Positions 16,473-25,161 of a stretch of 64,000 nt of DNA are shown one piece after another. The notes below the pieces were generated by a model, which searched no databases, was not told the DNA's origin, and was given only the letters and a program-made list of their open reading frames with translations. This stretch comes from Brachybacterium kimchii (lineage in GTDB: Bacteria; Actinomycetota; Actinomycetes; Actinomycetales; Dermabacteraceae), in assembly GCF_023373525.1 (NCBI RefSeq), contig NZ_CP097218.1, positions 3,968,001-4,032,000 on the forward strand, in the 5' to 3' direction. The translations under genes were made by a program, and so were the position numbers. Every line of letters starts with the position of its first letter. Position 1 is the first letter of the stretch.

Positions 16473-17709
16473 CCGGGCCCTCGTCGTCCGAGCCCCCGTC
16501 GGGCCCCTCGGGGTCCCGGCGGAAGGGGGCGGTGAGCGCGGGCAGGATCCCGCGGCGGTGCAGGACGAACAGGGCGAGCGCGACCACGAGGTAGACCGCG
16601 GAGAGGATGAGGCGGCCGTGGGTCCCGGGCACCGCGAACTGCACGGCGAACAGGGCGAGCAGCGTGATCGCGCCCCAGCGGGGGAAGCGCAGGCCCAGCA
16701 GCAGGGCGACGCCCATCATGGTCTGCGCGGCGGTCAGCAGGATCTCCTCGACCTGACGCGGGTCCAGGGCCAGGGTGCCGCTGCCGCCTCCCAGCGCGTA
16801 GGCGATGGGAAGGCTGCCCACGAGCATCGTCCACTGGTTGACCTTGGCGGAGATCAGCATGCCCAGGGCCGCCGCGGCCTTCCCGCGGGTCGCGAAGATG
16901 ATCGCGACGATGAACTCGGGCGCCTCGGAGGCGAGCGGCGCGAGCCACTGCACGAGCAGGAACTGGTCGATCCCGAGCGTGCTGCCGGAGGCGACGAGGG
17001 CCTCGGCGAACGGCTCCGCGCAGGCGAGGATGATCAGCGCGGAGACGACGAAGAGGGCGATCACCACGGGGCGTCGGGTGCGCTGGGGAAGAGCGCCGAT
17101 GCGGGCGGCGGTGCCCACCAGGTCGGGCTCCTCCTCGGCCCCGCCGCGCGCGATCCGCACCAGGTAGTACACGAACCAGGCCAGCAGGACCACGCCGAGG
17201 ATCCAGCTGATGGTCGCGGTCAGCGGCATCACGAAGGCGAGCAGGGAGGCGATCAGCAGGAAGCCCAGCTCGAGGCGATGTGAGGGATCCAGGACGACCT
17301 CGCGCACGGTGCGCCCCGAACGGCGCGAGGCGATCGCGACGCTCACCAGCACCACCACCGGCCAGCCGAGCCCCAGCAGCAGACGGTTGGAGCCGGTCAT
17401 GTTCGCGGCGGCGAACTGCACGTAGTCCGGCTCGGAGCCCGCACGGAAGGCGAAGTAGAGGTCCACGGCGTACTCGGGGAGCACCGCGATGATCGCGAGG
17501 ATCGCGACCGCGAGCCCGCCGCTGATGTCGACCTCGGCGGCCTCGGCCGCCCACGCGAGCACGAACGCCGCGGCGACCACGGCTCCGCCGAAGACGAGCA
17601 GCCCCAGCAGCGCGGGGGTCTCGATGCCGCCCAGGCGCACCACGAGCGCGGGCACTGCGACGAGGAAGCACAGCAGCGCGGGGCGGATCGATCTCAGCAC
17701 GCCCGACAC
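16435..17709 (-). CDS. Sodium/calcium exchanger-family cation antiporter
   Basis: 424 aa with about 11 helices and two inverted alpha-repeats. The first contains VAILAIIAVLPEYAVDLYFA, the second PLASEAPEFIVAIIFATRGK. Each has the acidic Pro-Glu core that binds the cation in the Ca2+:cation antiporter superfamily. An acidic loop (GGAEEEPD) divides the halves, as in NCX/CAX proteins. It probably exports Ca2+ or another divalent metal against Na+ or H+. The start is GTG at 17709. It is divergent from an ArsR-type regulator with a metal site, which suggests metal-controlled expression. Confidence 0.82.
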   Translation of the reverse strand: MSGVLRSIRPALLCFLVAVPALVVRLGGIETPALLGLLVFGGAVVAAAFVLAWAAEAAEVDISGGLAVAILAIIAVLPEYAVDLYFAFRAGSEPDYVQFAAANMTGSNRLLLGLGWPVVVLVSVAIASRRSGRTVREVVLDPSHRLELGFLLIASLLAFVMPLTATISWILGVVLLAWFVYYLVRIARGGAEEEPDLVGTAARIGALPQRTRRPVVIALFVVSALIILACAEPFAEALVASGSTLGIDQFLLVQWLAPLASEAPEFIVAIIFATRGKAAAALGMLISAKVNQWTMLVGSLPIAYALGGGSGTLALDPRQVEEILLTAAQTMMGVALLLGLRFPRWGAITLLALFAVQFAVPGTHGRLILSAVYLVVALALFVLHRRGILPALTAPFRRDPEGPDGGSDDEGPVIRAGRLDPAGR

Positions 17710-17775
17710 ACTGTCAGACGTTTAGGCAGGTATGCAAGTGTCGAATCGTGTGTGGTGGGACGCAGAACGGTGACA

Positions 17776-17795
17776 CAATGAATTAATGGGCATTG
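17776..17795. promoter_or_regulatory. Candidate operator over the start of the ArsR-type gene
   Basis: CAATG (17776-17780) and CATTG (17791-17795) are inverted arms 10 nt apart in an AT-rich patch overlapping the ATG at 17786. The 76-bp gap to the exchanger start leaves little room, so one site could control both genes. With so short a leader the ArsR-type mRNA may be leaderless. Confidence 0.35.
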
Positions 17796-18112
17796 AACCG
17801 ACGAGGCAGCAGCTGGAGACCGTGGCGCGCACCTTCGCGCTCCTCAGCTCTCCCACGCGCCTGCACCTCGTCGCCCTCGCCGTCGCCGGCGAGCTCGACG
17901 TCAGCGCCCTCGCCCACGAGGCGGGCATCACCGTCGCCACCGCCAGCCAGCACCTCAGCAAGATGCGCCTGGCTGGCCTGGTCTCCGCGCGGCGCGACGG
18001 CCGCCGCCTCTTCTACACGGTCGACGACCCCCACGTGGTGATGGTCGTGCAGCAGATGTTCGAGCACATCGCCCCCGACGGCACCCTCGCCCCGGATCCG
18101 GTCCGCGAGTAG
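17786..18112 (+). CDS. ArsR/SmtB-family metal-sensing repressor
   Basis: 108 aa winged helix (LSSPTRLHLVALAVAGELDV, recognition helix TVATASQHLSKMRLAGLV, wing SARRDGRRLFYTV). The cysteine box of arsenic/cadmium sensors is absent (ELDVSAL). Near the C-terminus Asp81, His83 and His94 match the spacing of CzrA Asp84, His86 and His97, the interprotomer alpha-5 zinc site. The fourth ligand position is Pro97 here, with Asp98 next to it. It therefore probably senses Zn, Ni or Co and releases DNA when metal binds. The divergent cation exchanger is the likely target. Confidence 0.87.
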   Translation: MGIEPTRQQLETVARTFALLSSPTRLHLVALAVAGELDVSALAHEAGITVATASQHLSKMRLAGLVSARRDGRRLFYTVDDPHVVMVVQQMFEHIAPDGTLAPDPVRE

Positions 18113-18189
18113 GCGGCGCGGTCGACGCGGCAGGGGGAGCGGAGCGCGGAAGAGCAGGGCGGCGGAGGAGACGGGGCCGACGGGAGCCT

Positions 18190-18912
18190 TCAGCCCTCGA
18201 GCCCGGTCTCCCGCAGCGTGATGTTCAGTCGTCCCTCCGTGATTCCGCAGCCCTCCGGGGCCGTGCCCGGCTGGATCCTGGTGACGCCGTGGAAGGCGAG
18301 ACGCGCGGGCCCGCCGAAGACGAACAGGTCCCCGGACTCGAGCGTGATGTCCTCGTACGGCTTCGTGCGCGCCTCGGTGTTGCCGAAGCGGAACGTGCAC
18401 GCGTCGCCGATCGACAGCGAGACCACGGGCGCGAGCGAGCGCTCGTCCTTGTCCTGGTGCATGCCCATCTTCGCCGCGGCGGTGTAGTGGTTCACCAGGG
18501 CCGTGTCGGGGGAGTAGAGGCGGTCGGGGATGCCCGGCTGCGTGGGTGCGTCGGCGAGCTCGGGATCGTGCTCCGCGGCCGCCGCGATCGCCGAACGGCC
18601 CAGTCGGGTCATCCAGTCCGGGAACGGCAGCACGCGGTTGCCGTTCACGTCGACCGCCTCCCGTGAATAGGCGTAGGGCCGCCAGTGCCAGCCGAGGCAC
18701 ACCGTCCGCACGCTCATCTCGTGCCCGCGCACCTTCGGGGAGCGCGGCGGCACGGGTCCCTCGGCCCATTCCTCGAAGCGCGCGGAGATCCACGCCTGCT
18801 GGTCCAGGCGCAGGAAGCCCGGCACCCAGACCGCCCCCGGTCCGAGCACCCTCGCAGGGCGGGGGAGCAGGTCGTCGCCGAAGAGGGAGCCGTCCTCGTG
18901 CTGCGCATCCAT
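18190..18912 (-). CDS. alkB: AlkB-type 2-oxoglutarate/Fe(II) dioxygenase (DNA alkylation repair)
   Basis: 240 aa from ATG 18912. The iron triad is His152/Asp154 (MHQDKDE) and His208 (LAFHGVTRI). 2-Oxoglutarate-binding Arg228 and Arg234 lie in RLNITLR, matching RYNLTFR of E. coli AlkB. VNHYTAAAKMGMHQDKDE is the typical core. It removes methyl groups from 1-methyladenine and 3-methylcytosine by oxidation. It is divergent from the Bcp peroxiredoxin across ~197 bp, so the two stress functions may share control. No Ada-type regulator is nearby. Confidence 0.9.
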   Translation of the reverse strand: MDAQHEDGSLFGDDLLPRPARVLGPGAVWVPGFLRLDQQAWISARFEEWAEGPVPPRSPKVRGHEMSVRTVCLGWHWRPYAYSREAVDVNGNRVLPFPDWMTRLGRSAIAAAAEHDPELADAPTQPGIPDRLYSPDTALVNHYTAAAKMGMHQDKDERSLAPVVSLSIGDACTFRFGNTEARTKPYEDITLESGDLFVFGGPARLAFHGVTRIQPGTAPEGCGITEGRLNITLRETGLEG

Positions 18913-19109
18913 GTCGCCGATCCTCGCAGATCGGGCCGACGGTGTCCGCCGACCCCTCGGACCGGGCCGACGGCGCCTCCGCGCCCGTCGTGCCACCCGC
19001 CGGTTCCGTACAGTGGCGGGACCAGAGCGACCCTGCCGACCCCGCCCGCGCCGCCCGTCCACGAGGGCGATGCCACCCGTCGGCCCGACCACCCAGGAGA
19101 GACGCACCC

Positions 19110-19601
19110 ATGCCGACGACCCCCGCCGCAGGCGGCCCCGTGAAGCTCGCCGTGGGCGACATGGCCCCCGACTTCGATCTGCCCACCGCCGACGGCGGCC
19201 GCGTGAGCCTCGCCGACCTGCGCGGCACGCCAGCCCTGATCTGGTTCTACCCGGCGGCCAACACGTCCCTGTGCACGAAGGAGGCCTGCGACCTGCGCGA
19301 TCACCACGACATGTTCACCGGCCAGGGATACCGGGTGGTCGGCATCTCCCCGGATGCCATCGAGGACCTGAAGACCTTCGCGGCGAAGCAGGGCCTGCCG
19401 TACACGCTCGCGAGCGACGAGTCGAAGGACGTGCTGCGCTCCTACGGCGCCTTCGGCGAGAAGAACATGTACGGCAAGATCGTCGAGGGCGTCATCCGCT
19501 CCACGTTCGCGATCGATGCCGAGGGGCGGCTGACCTACGTGAAGTACCGCGTGGGCACGCCCAAGCAGATCGCCGACCTGCAGGCGAAGCTCGGGCTCTG
19601 A
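19110..19601 (+). CDS. bcp: Thiol peroxidase of the Bcp/PrxQ family
   Basis: 163 aa. The active site is NTSLCTKEACDLRD, with the peroxidatic Cys followed five residues later by the resolving Cys, the atypical two-Cys layout of Bcp. The usual PGCT is SLCT here, a small change beside the catalytic Thr. APDFDLPTADGGRVSLADLRG is the standard start. It reduces hydrogen and lipid peroxides using thioredoxin in the cytoplasm. ATG 19110 follows CAGGAGAG at good spacing. It is divergent from alkB. Confidence 0.92.
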   Translation: MPTTPAAGGPVKLAVGDMAPDFDLPTADGGRVSLADLRGTPALIWFYPAANTSLCTKEACDLRDHHDMFTGQGYRVVGISPDAIEDLKTFAAKQGLPYTLASDESKDVLRSYGAFGEKNMYGKIVEGVIRSTFAIDAEGRLTYVKYRVGTPKQIADLQAKLGL

Positions 19602-19650
19602 GGTCGGGCGCCGGCGGACGTGACATGCGCCCGATCCGCCGTCGGCCCTT

Positions 19651-19679
19651 TTGCTGGCCCGTACGCCCTCCGCTACGAT
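19651..19679 (+). promoter_or_regulatory. Vegetative promoter for tRNA-Ser
   Basis: TTGCTG (-35) and TACGAT (-10) are separated by exactly 17 nt. Transcription would begin near 19686, leaving a ~78-nt leader before the tRNA. Confidence 0.65.
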
Positions 19680-19763
19680 GAACGGCGTTGCGTGCACGCA
19701 GCGCTGATCTCGATCCGTTCCTGATCAACGCCGCAGGTCGCGCACCGCGCACCCGGTGCGCGA

Positions 19764-19852
19764 GGAGACGTGGCAGAGCGGCCGAATGCGCTCCCCTGCT
19801 AAGGGAGTAGGCGGCAAAAACCGCCTCGGAGGTTCAAATCCTCTCGTCTCCG
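19764..19852 (+). tRNA. tRNA-Ser (GCT)
   Basis: 89 nt. The acceptor arm GGAGACG pairs with CGTCTCC and the discriminator is G. The anticodon loop CTGCTAA gives GCT, reading AGC/AGU. A long variable arm with a GGCGG/CCGCC stem and the TPsiC arm GGTTCAAATCC are present, as expected of class II tRNAs. CCA is not encoded. Confidence 0.96.
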
Positions 19853-19859
19853 CCGGTCG

Positions 19860-19904
19860 AAAAGGGCCGCTGATCAGGCGAAACGTCCGATCAGCGGCCC
19901 TTTT
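19860..19904 (+). terminator. Strong intrinsic terminator after tRNA-Ser
   Basis: Stem of 16 bp (AAAAGGGCCGCTGATC with its complement) and a 13-nt loop, ending in TTTT. The A-run on the other side makes it work in both directions. The next 274 nt to the hipA remnant show no gene. Confidence 0.85.
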
Positions 19905-20178
19905 GTCGTGCCCGACGAGATTCGCGACAGCGCTCATGACCCCTCGCTGACCTGCTTCAATCTGGCAGGGATCCGGCGCGACCCGACCCGTCTGGCAACT
20001 TCCAGGCCTACGACATCTCCCCGAAGCGTGCGGTGCGCTGCACTGTTCGCGTCTCTCGCGCGGACGTCGACGGCCTCCTGCGGCCCCTGGTACCCACGGG
20101 GCTGCTGGAGTGTCAGGTCTCGTCGCACTTGGGATTCGTCGTCCGATGATCGGACGCCCTCGATCGCTCCCCAGTGAT

Positions 20179-21295
20179 TCACCCGGCAGCAGCAGCGACG
20201 GCTCGCATCCTCGGTTCAATCGACTCGGCCATACGGGCGATCTCCTGTTCGGCGATCCCGTTGCCGCGCGCGACCCCGCGCCATGCGCTCACGGCGGTGG
20301 TGATCGAGCTGATCGAGCGACGAGCCTGCAAGGCGGTCAGGTCGCACTCCTCCGCGAAGTCCAGCAGGACCTCGGCCTCGTCGGGAAGCGCATCGGCACC
20401 CAGGATCGTGGTCGAACGTGATCGCCACGGTTCCGGGGTCGGGTTGACGTCGAACGCTGGGCTCAGTGTCCACGAATCGCCGACTGCCAGGAAGCCGTGG
20501 TTGCGGAGGTGGTCGTCCGTGTTTCCGACCAGGACGCTGGTGACCACGCGCGCGAACAGCTCGCTGAGATCCGAGCGTGGTGACGCCGACAGATCCCGTA
20601 CTGCCTCAGTGATCTCGGTGTAGTCGCGATGATCCCCGTCCGCTGCGCCCAGCGCGGTCATCGCGCTGATGTAGCCGATCCTCCGGCCCTCTGAGCTCCT
20701 GTCGAAGCGCCGCAGCAGCAGCACGCCTCGGTCACCGACCCGGGTGAGACGCCTGGTGGGGGTCCGGATCCCAGCCCTCTCCATGAGGTCGAGGGCCGTC
20801 GCTTCCCACGCCATGACGTCCCACTGGTCGCCGCCGTGCGAGCTCATCGGAGGCGTGCAGCAGGGTCGGCAGCGAGATGAGCGACGGCACCGTAGCGGGT
20901 GGACCGAGGAACGTACTGCTGGCGGGCCGCCGGAAGCGCAGAGCACCCTGGCGGGTGTCGTCACTGACTCCGAGAAGGCAGTCGAGGTCGTCCAGCCGTC
21001 GGGGTGCCCGGTGCTCACTCCTGGCGCGTGCCCGCTCCGCCTTCTCGATGAGCCCCTGTCCCCAGCGGTCCGGAGCGCTGTAGCCGAAGGCGCGGACGAG
21101 ACCGACCTGGTGCTGTGCACCCGTGACCAGGGGGAGTGCAGGGTCGATGCTCATGCCGCCTCGGGCAAGGTAGTCGGGGTCGTAGAGGAACGTGGTGGAG
21201 ACCTGTCCCCGATGGCGCGTGAAGTGGGCCCGACCTGCCAGGGACGTCTCCCGTGCGTCCTCCAGATGCACCTCGAGGGTCGTCTCGGCGCTCAT
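20179..21295 (-). pseudogene. hipA-like toxin kinase, broken by internal deletion and frameshift
   Basis: The N-terminal part (21295 down to ~20840) reads as HipA (RWGQGLIEKAERARAR, SLPTLLHASDEL). The sequence then leaves frame and resumes in the next frame as GGDQWDVMAWEATALDL, LLLRRFDRS, VGNTDDHLRNHGFLAV (catalytic Asp and Asn) and SPAFDVNPTP. About 50 residues expected between SDEL and GDQWDV are missing. They hold the Gly-rich loop (GGARPK type) and the ATP-binding Lys region. The junction is near 20830-20846. Without that loop and with a frame change, HipA kinase activity is almost surely lost. The start ATG overlaps the hipB end by 4 bp. Confidence 0.8.
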
Positions 21296-21579
21296 CGCGC
21301 TCGCCTCCTGGACAGTCTTTCGGCCCGCAGGCGGCCGATGTCGCTGCCGAGAGGGTCCGTGGCGGTCACCGTCTGCTCGAGGATGCCGAGGGCGCGGAGC
21401 ACTTGAGCGACGCTCCCGTAGCTCACTCCCGGGTCGCCCTTCTCGATCTTGTACAGCGTGGCGCGGGAGATCCCTGCGCGCTCCGAGACCTGCTGGGCCT
21501 TCAGGCCGAGCACCATCCGCCAGCCGCGCACGTTCTCGCCGAGCTCGGTCAGTTCACGTTCGATCCTGTACCCACTCAC
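21292..21579 (-). CDS. HipB-like antitoxin, XRE-type repressor
   Basis: 95 aa. The helix-turn-helix is at about residues 27-66 (LKAQQVSERAGISRATLYKIEKG). The start is GTG 21579 with a strong GGAGGTGAAG ribosome site upstream. In intact modules HipB binds HipA and represses the operon through palindromes, and two inverted repeats do lie just upstream (21597-21642). Since hipA is broken, this may persist as a solitary repressor. The reading frame itself shows no damage. Confidence 0.85.
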   Translation of the reverse strand: MSGYRIERELTELGENVRGWRMVLGLKAQQVSERAGISRATLYKIEKGDPGVSYGSVAQVLRALGILEQTVTATDPLGSDIGRLRAERLSRRRAR

Positions 21580-21596
21580 GTCTTCACCTCCTGGTT

Positions 21597-21642
21597 ACGT
21601 CTTCGATCCTAGACGTTATTGAGCGTTGCGTCCAGGAACGCA
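21597..21642. promoter_or_regulatory. Inverted repeats upstream of hipB, probable autorepressor sites
   Basis: ACGTC-N10-GACGT (21597-21616) and TGCGT-N6-ACGCA (21627-21642) lie in an AT-richer stretch before the hipB start, as expected for a self-regulated toxin-antitoxin promoter. Confidence 0.45.
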
Positions 21643-22194
21643 TACATAACTAGTAGGTCTGAGGGGGTGGATCGGTCGGCGCACCGCGGGTTGTCGGCGA
21701 TCCTCGCGGGAATGTGCTCGGCTGTCTTCGGGGCAGTGAGGTGAAGAGCAGCAAGCCGGCCCGAGGCTCACGTGCGGTACGAGTCGGGGTCGGTCCGATG
21801 TTCTGCATCAGACTGACCTCGCTTCGCATGCAGTGGTCGCGTCACCTTCGGATGCGACCTGCCGCGATCGGCGGGTGACGATGATCGACGTGGCCCCGGT
21901 CCGGGGACGTCTGCGGGTAGGTGAGGCGGTTCTGCTTCGTGCTCGAGGGGGACAGGTCGACCGGGTGTCCCTCTCATCGTCCCGGGGCGGGTCGCCCGTA
22001 CGCCGACACGCTCGCTGGTCCGCACACAGGTCCGCCCCGCACGTCGGGCACGGTCCGGGCGCTCCCGCCCCCGCCGGATGAGACGACTGCTCGCCTGTCG
22101 GGACGCGCCTGTACTCTTACCCAGACCGTTCAGAGCCGACACGGCCGTCGGCTGCTGTCGTCGGGCGTGCGCCGAGGCAGGAGCAGGAGGCCTG
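21643..22194. other. 552-nt gap before ppc with no recognised gene
   Basis: The region divides divergently transcribed hipB and ppc. No frame gives a convincing protein: long open frames exist on both strands but only as high-GC chance frames. I see no tRNA, strong hairpin or known riboswitch. It should hold the ppc promoter and leader. TACTCTTACCC near 22111 is among the few A/T-containing stretches. Confidence 0.4.
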
Positions 22195-25023
22195 GTGTCC
22201 GACACAGGTGGCATCCATATTCCCACGCTGACCAGCGAGTTCCCCGTTGTCAGCGATGATCCGCACATCGATGCGCCGTTGCGCGCGACCGTCCGCAGGC
22301 TGTCCACGCTGCTGGGGCGCACGCTCGCCGACCAGCACGGCCAGGGCCTGCTGGACCTCGTCGAGGACGTGCGCCGACAGACCAAGGAGGCCAAGCGCTC
22401 CGGCGACGCCGCGGAGGCGCAGGCCATCCAGAAGCGCCTGGCCGAGCTGCCGCACACGCAGGCGACCGAGCTGACCCGTGCCTTCACGGAGTACTTCCTG
22501 CTCGCGAACGCCGCCGAGCAGCTGTACCGGGTCCGTGCGATCGACGAGAACCCGACCAGCGAGTCCTGGATCCCGCGCACCGTCGCGGAGATCCACGAGA
22601 CCCTGGGCGCCGAGGCGCTGCAGCAGGCCGTCGACTCGCTCGACATCGAGCTCGTCTTCACCGCTCACCCCACCGAGGCCTCGCGCCGCGCGGTGCTCAC
22701 CAAGCTGCGCAACGTCTCGGACCTGCTGGCCGAGGAGACGGAGGAGGGCACGCCCGAGCGCCGCCGCCAGGACCGTCACCTCGCCGAGCTCATCGAGATG
22801 CTCTGGCAGACCGACGAGCTGCGCAGCACCCAGCCGACTCCGCAGGACGAGTCCCGCAACGCGCTGTACTACCTGCGCGGCATCTACCGCCACACCATGC
22901 CGGGTCTCATCGACGACCTGCGCGAGGAGCTGCGCGCCCACGGCGCCGACCTCCCCGAGCGCGCCGTCCCCCTGCGCTTCGGCACCTGGATGGGCGGTGA
23001 CCGCGACGGCAACCCGTACGTCACGGCCGACGTCACCCGCGAGGTGCTCGGGCTGCAGGCGGAGGCCGCCATCGACGTGTCGGTGCAGATCGTCACCGAC
23101 CTCATCGCCGATCTCTCCGAGTCCTCGACCCTGATCGGCGAGGACGACGCGCTGCAGGCCTCGATCGACGCCGACGTCGAGGCCGGCGGCTCCGTCGACG
23201 AGGAGCAGCAGCGGATGTACGCCGCCGAGCCCTTCCGGCTCAAGCTCGGCGCCATCCGCACCAAGCTCGAGCACACCCGCGAGCGCATGCGCGACGGCTC
23301 CGCCCACGTGCACGGTCGCGACTACCTCTCGGCCGACGAGCTCCTGGACGACGTCCAGGTGGTGCGCGACGCCCTGTCCCGCCACAAGGGCCGCCGCGCG
23401 GCCGACGGGGCGATCGCCGTCGCCCTGAACCTGCTGGCCGGCATCCGCCTCACCCTCGCCACGCTCGACGTGCGCGAGCACTCCGAGAAGCACCACGACG
23501 TGCTCGCCGCGATGTTCGACCGCCTCGGCGAGCTCGACCGTCCCTACGGCGAGCTCAGCCGCGCCGAGCGCGGCCAGGTGCTGGGCTCGGAGCTCACGAG
23601 CCGTCGGCCGATGTACGGGGCCTCCCTCGCCGAGGAGGACTCGATCCTCGACGACTCGACCGCCGGCACCTACCGCGTGTTCACCGAGATCCGCAACGCC
23701 CACAAGCGCTACGGCACCGACGTCATCCAGACGTACATCGTCTCCATGACCCATGGGGCCGACGACATCTTCGGCGTCGCGCTGCTGGCCCGCGAGGCGG
23801 GCGTCATCGACCTCTCGAGCGCCGACGACAAGCGCGCGGACCTCGACTTCGCGCCTCTGCTGGAGACCGTCGAGGAGCTGCGCCACGCCGGCGAGATCCT
23901 CGAGGAGCTGCTGAGCAACCCCGCCTACCGCGAGATCGTGCGGCTGCGCGGCGACCGGCAGGAGATCATGCTGGGCTACTCGGACTCCAACAAGGAGTCC
24001 GGCGTGGTGACCTCGCAGTGGGAGATCCACCAGGCCCAGCGCACCCTGCGCGACGTCGCGGCACGGCACGGCGTCACTCTGCGCCTCTTCCACGGGCGCG
24101 GCGGCTCCGTCGGCCGCGGCGGCGGCCCGACGTACGACGCGATCCTCGCGCAGCCCTACGGCGTGCTCGACGGCACCATCAAGTTCACCGAGCAGGGCGA
24201 GGTCATCTCCGACAAGTACACGCTGCCGGTGCTCGCGCGGGAGAACCTCGATCTCACGATCGCGGCCGTCCTGCAGGCCACGGCGCTGCACACCGAGCCG
24301 CGCACCACTCCCGAGCAGCTCGAGCGCTTCGGCTCGGTGATGGAGCACGTCTCCGACGCGGCGTTCGCCCGCTACCGCACCCTCGCGGACGATCCGGACC
24401 TGCCCGAGTACTTCGTGACCTCCACGCCCGTGGAGCAGCTGGGCGACCTCAAGATCGGCTCGCGCCCCTCGAAGCGCACCACCTCGGAGAAGGGCCTCGA
24501 CGGCCTGCGCGCGATCCCGTGGGTGTTCGGCTGGACGCAGTCCCGCCAGATCGTCCCCGGCTGGTTCGGCGTCGGCTCGGGCCTCAAGGCGGCCCGCGAG
24601 GCCGGCTTCGAGGACGACCTGCACGAGATGCTGGGCAGCTGGCACTTCTTCCGCACCGTCATCAGCAACATCGAGATGACGCTCGCGAAGACCGACATGG
24701 ACATCGCCGCGCACTACGTGCACTCGCTCGTGCCGGAGAACCTGTGGCCGCTGTTCGAGCGGATCCGTGAGGAGTACGAGCTGTCCGTCGCCGAGGTCGA
24801 GCGCCTCACCGGTGTGCTCGACCTCCTGGACGGCCAGCCGATCCTCAAGCGGACCCTCGCCGTGCGCGACCGCTACCTCGACCCGATCAACTACATGCAG
24901 GTCGCGATGCTGCAGCGCTTCCGTGCGGTCTCCGAGAGCGGCGAGGAGCCCTCCGAGGAGCTCCAGCGCGCCCTGCTCACCACGATCAACGGCATCGCCG
25001 CGGGGATGAAGAACACGGGCTGA
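22195..25023 (+). CDS. ppc: Phosphoenolpyruvate carboxylase
   Basis: About 942 aa, slightly longer than the usual 880-920. Catalytic landmarks are TAHPTEASRRAVLTKLRN with His near 158, GYSDSNKESGVVTSQW near 594, FHGRGGSVGRGGGP near 633, and the C-terminal GIAAGMKNTG that closes on the active site. It adds bicarbonate to PEP to make oxaloacetate, refilling the TCA cycle. I chose GTG 22195 because AGGAGG ends four bases before it and the protein begins with a plausible short tail. An earlier start would add residues unlike the family. A strong terminator follows. Confidence 0.95.
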   Translation: MSDTGGIHIPTLTSEFPVVSDDPHIDAPLRATVRRLSTLLGRTLADQHGQGLLDLVEDVRRQTKEAKRSGDAAEAQAIQKRLAELPHTQATELTRAFTEYFLLANAAEQLYRVRAIDENPTSESWIPRTVAEIHETLGAEALQQAVDSLDIELVFTAHPTEASRRAVLTKLRNVSDLLAEETEEGTPERRRQDRHLAELIEMLWQTDELRSTQPTPQDESRNALYYLRGIYRHTMPGLIDDLREELRAHGADLPERAVPLRFGTWMGGDRDGNPYVTADVTREVLGLQAEAAIDVSVQIVTDLIADLSESSTLIGEDDALQASIDADVEAGGSVDEEQQRMYAAEPFRLKLGAIRTKLEHTRERMRDGSAHVHGRDYLSADELLDDVQVVRDALSRHKGRRAADGAIAVALNLLAGIRLTLATLDVREHSEKHHDVLAAMFDRLGELDRPYGELSRAERGQVLGSELTSRRPMYGASLAEEDSILDDSTAGTYRVFTEIRNAHKRYGTDVIQTYIVSMTHGADDIFGVALLAREAGVIDLSSADDKRADLDFAPLLETVEELRHAGEILEELLSNPAYREIVRLRGDRQEIMLGYSDSNKESGVVTSQWEIHQAQRTLRDVAARHGVTLRLFHGRGGSVGRGGGPTYDAILAQPYGVLDGTIKFTEQGEVISDKYTLPVLARENLDLTIAAVLQATALHTEPRTTPEQLERFGSVMEHVSDAAFARYRTLADDPDLPEYFVTSTPVEQLGDLKIGSRPSKRTTSEKGLDGLRAIPWVFGWTQSRQIVPGWFGVGSGLKAAREAGFEDDLHEMLGSWHFFRTVISNIEMTLAKTDMDIAAHYVHSLVPENLWPLFERIREEYELSVAEVERLTGVLDLLDGQPILKRTLAVRDRYLDPINYMQVAMLQRFRAVSESGEEPSEELQRALLTTINGIAAGMKNTG

Positions 25024-25030
25024 GCGACGG

Positions 25031-25085
25031 CGACGTGAGGGCGGCGGAGCGCGATCGATGATCGTGATCCGCCGCCCTCACGTCG
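25031..25085 (+). terminator. Terminator after ppc
   Basis: Perfect 18-bp stem (25031-25048 with 25068-25085) around a 19-nt loop, 8 nt after the ppc stop. Confidence 0.8.
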
Positions 25086-25161
25086 ACCGGCGCGGGAGCA
25101 CGTGCGGCGCGGCCGCGGTCCGAGGTGCAGGGACGTGAAGGCCGGCGATATCCTCCGTCCC

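Noticed and set aside
21768..22661. 297-codon minus-strand frame over the ppc leader and start
   Set aside because: It overlaps the well-supported PEP carboxylase 5' region, has no recognised domain, and is Ser/Arg-rich as expected of an antisense frame.
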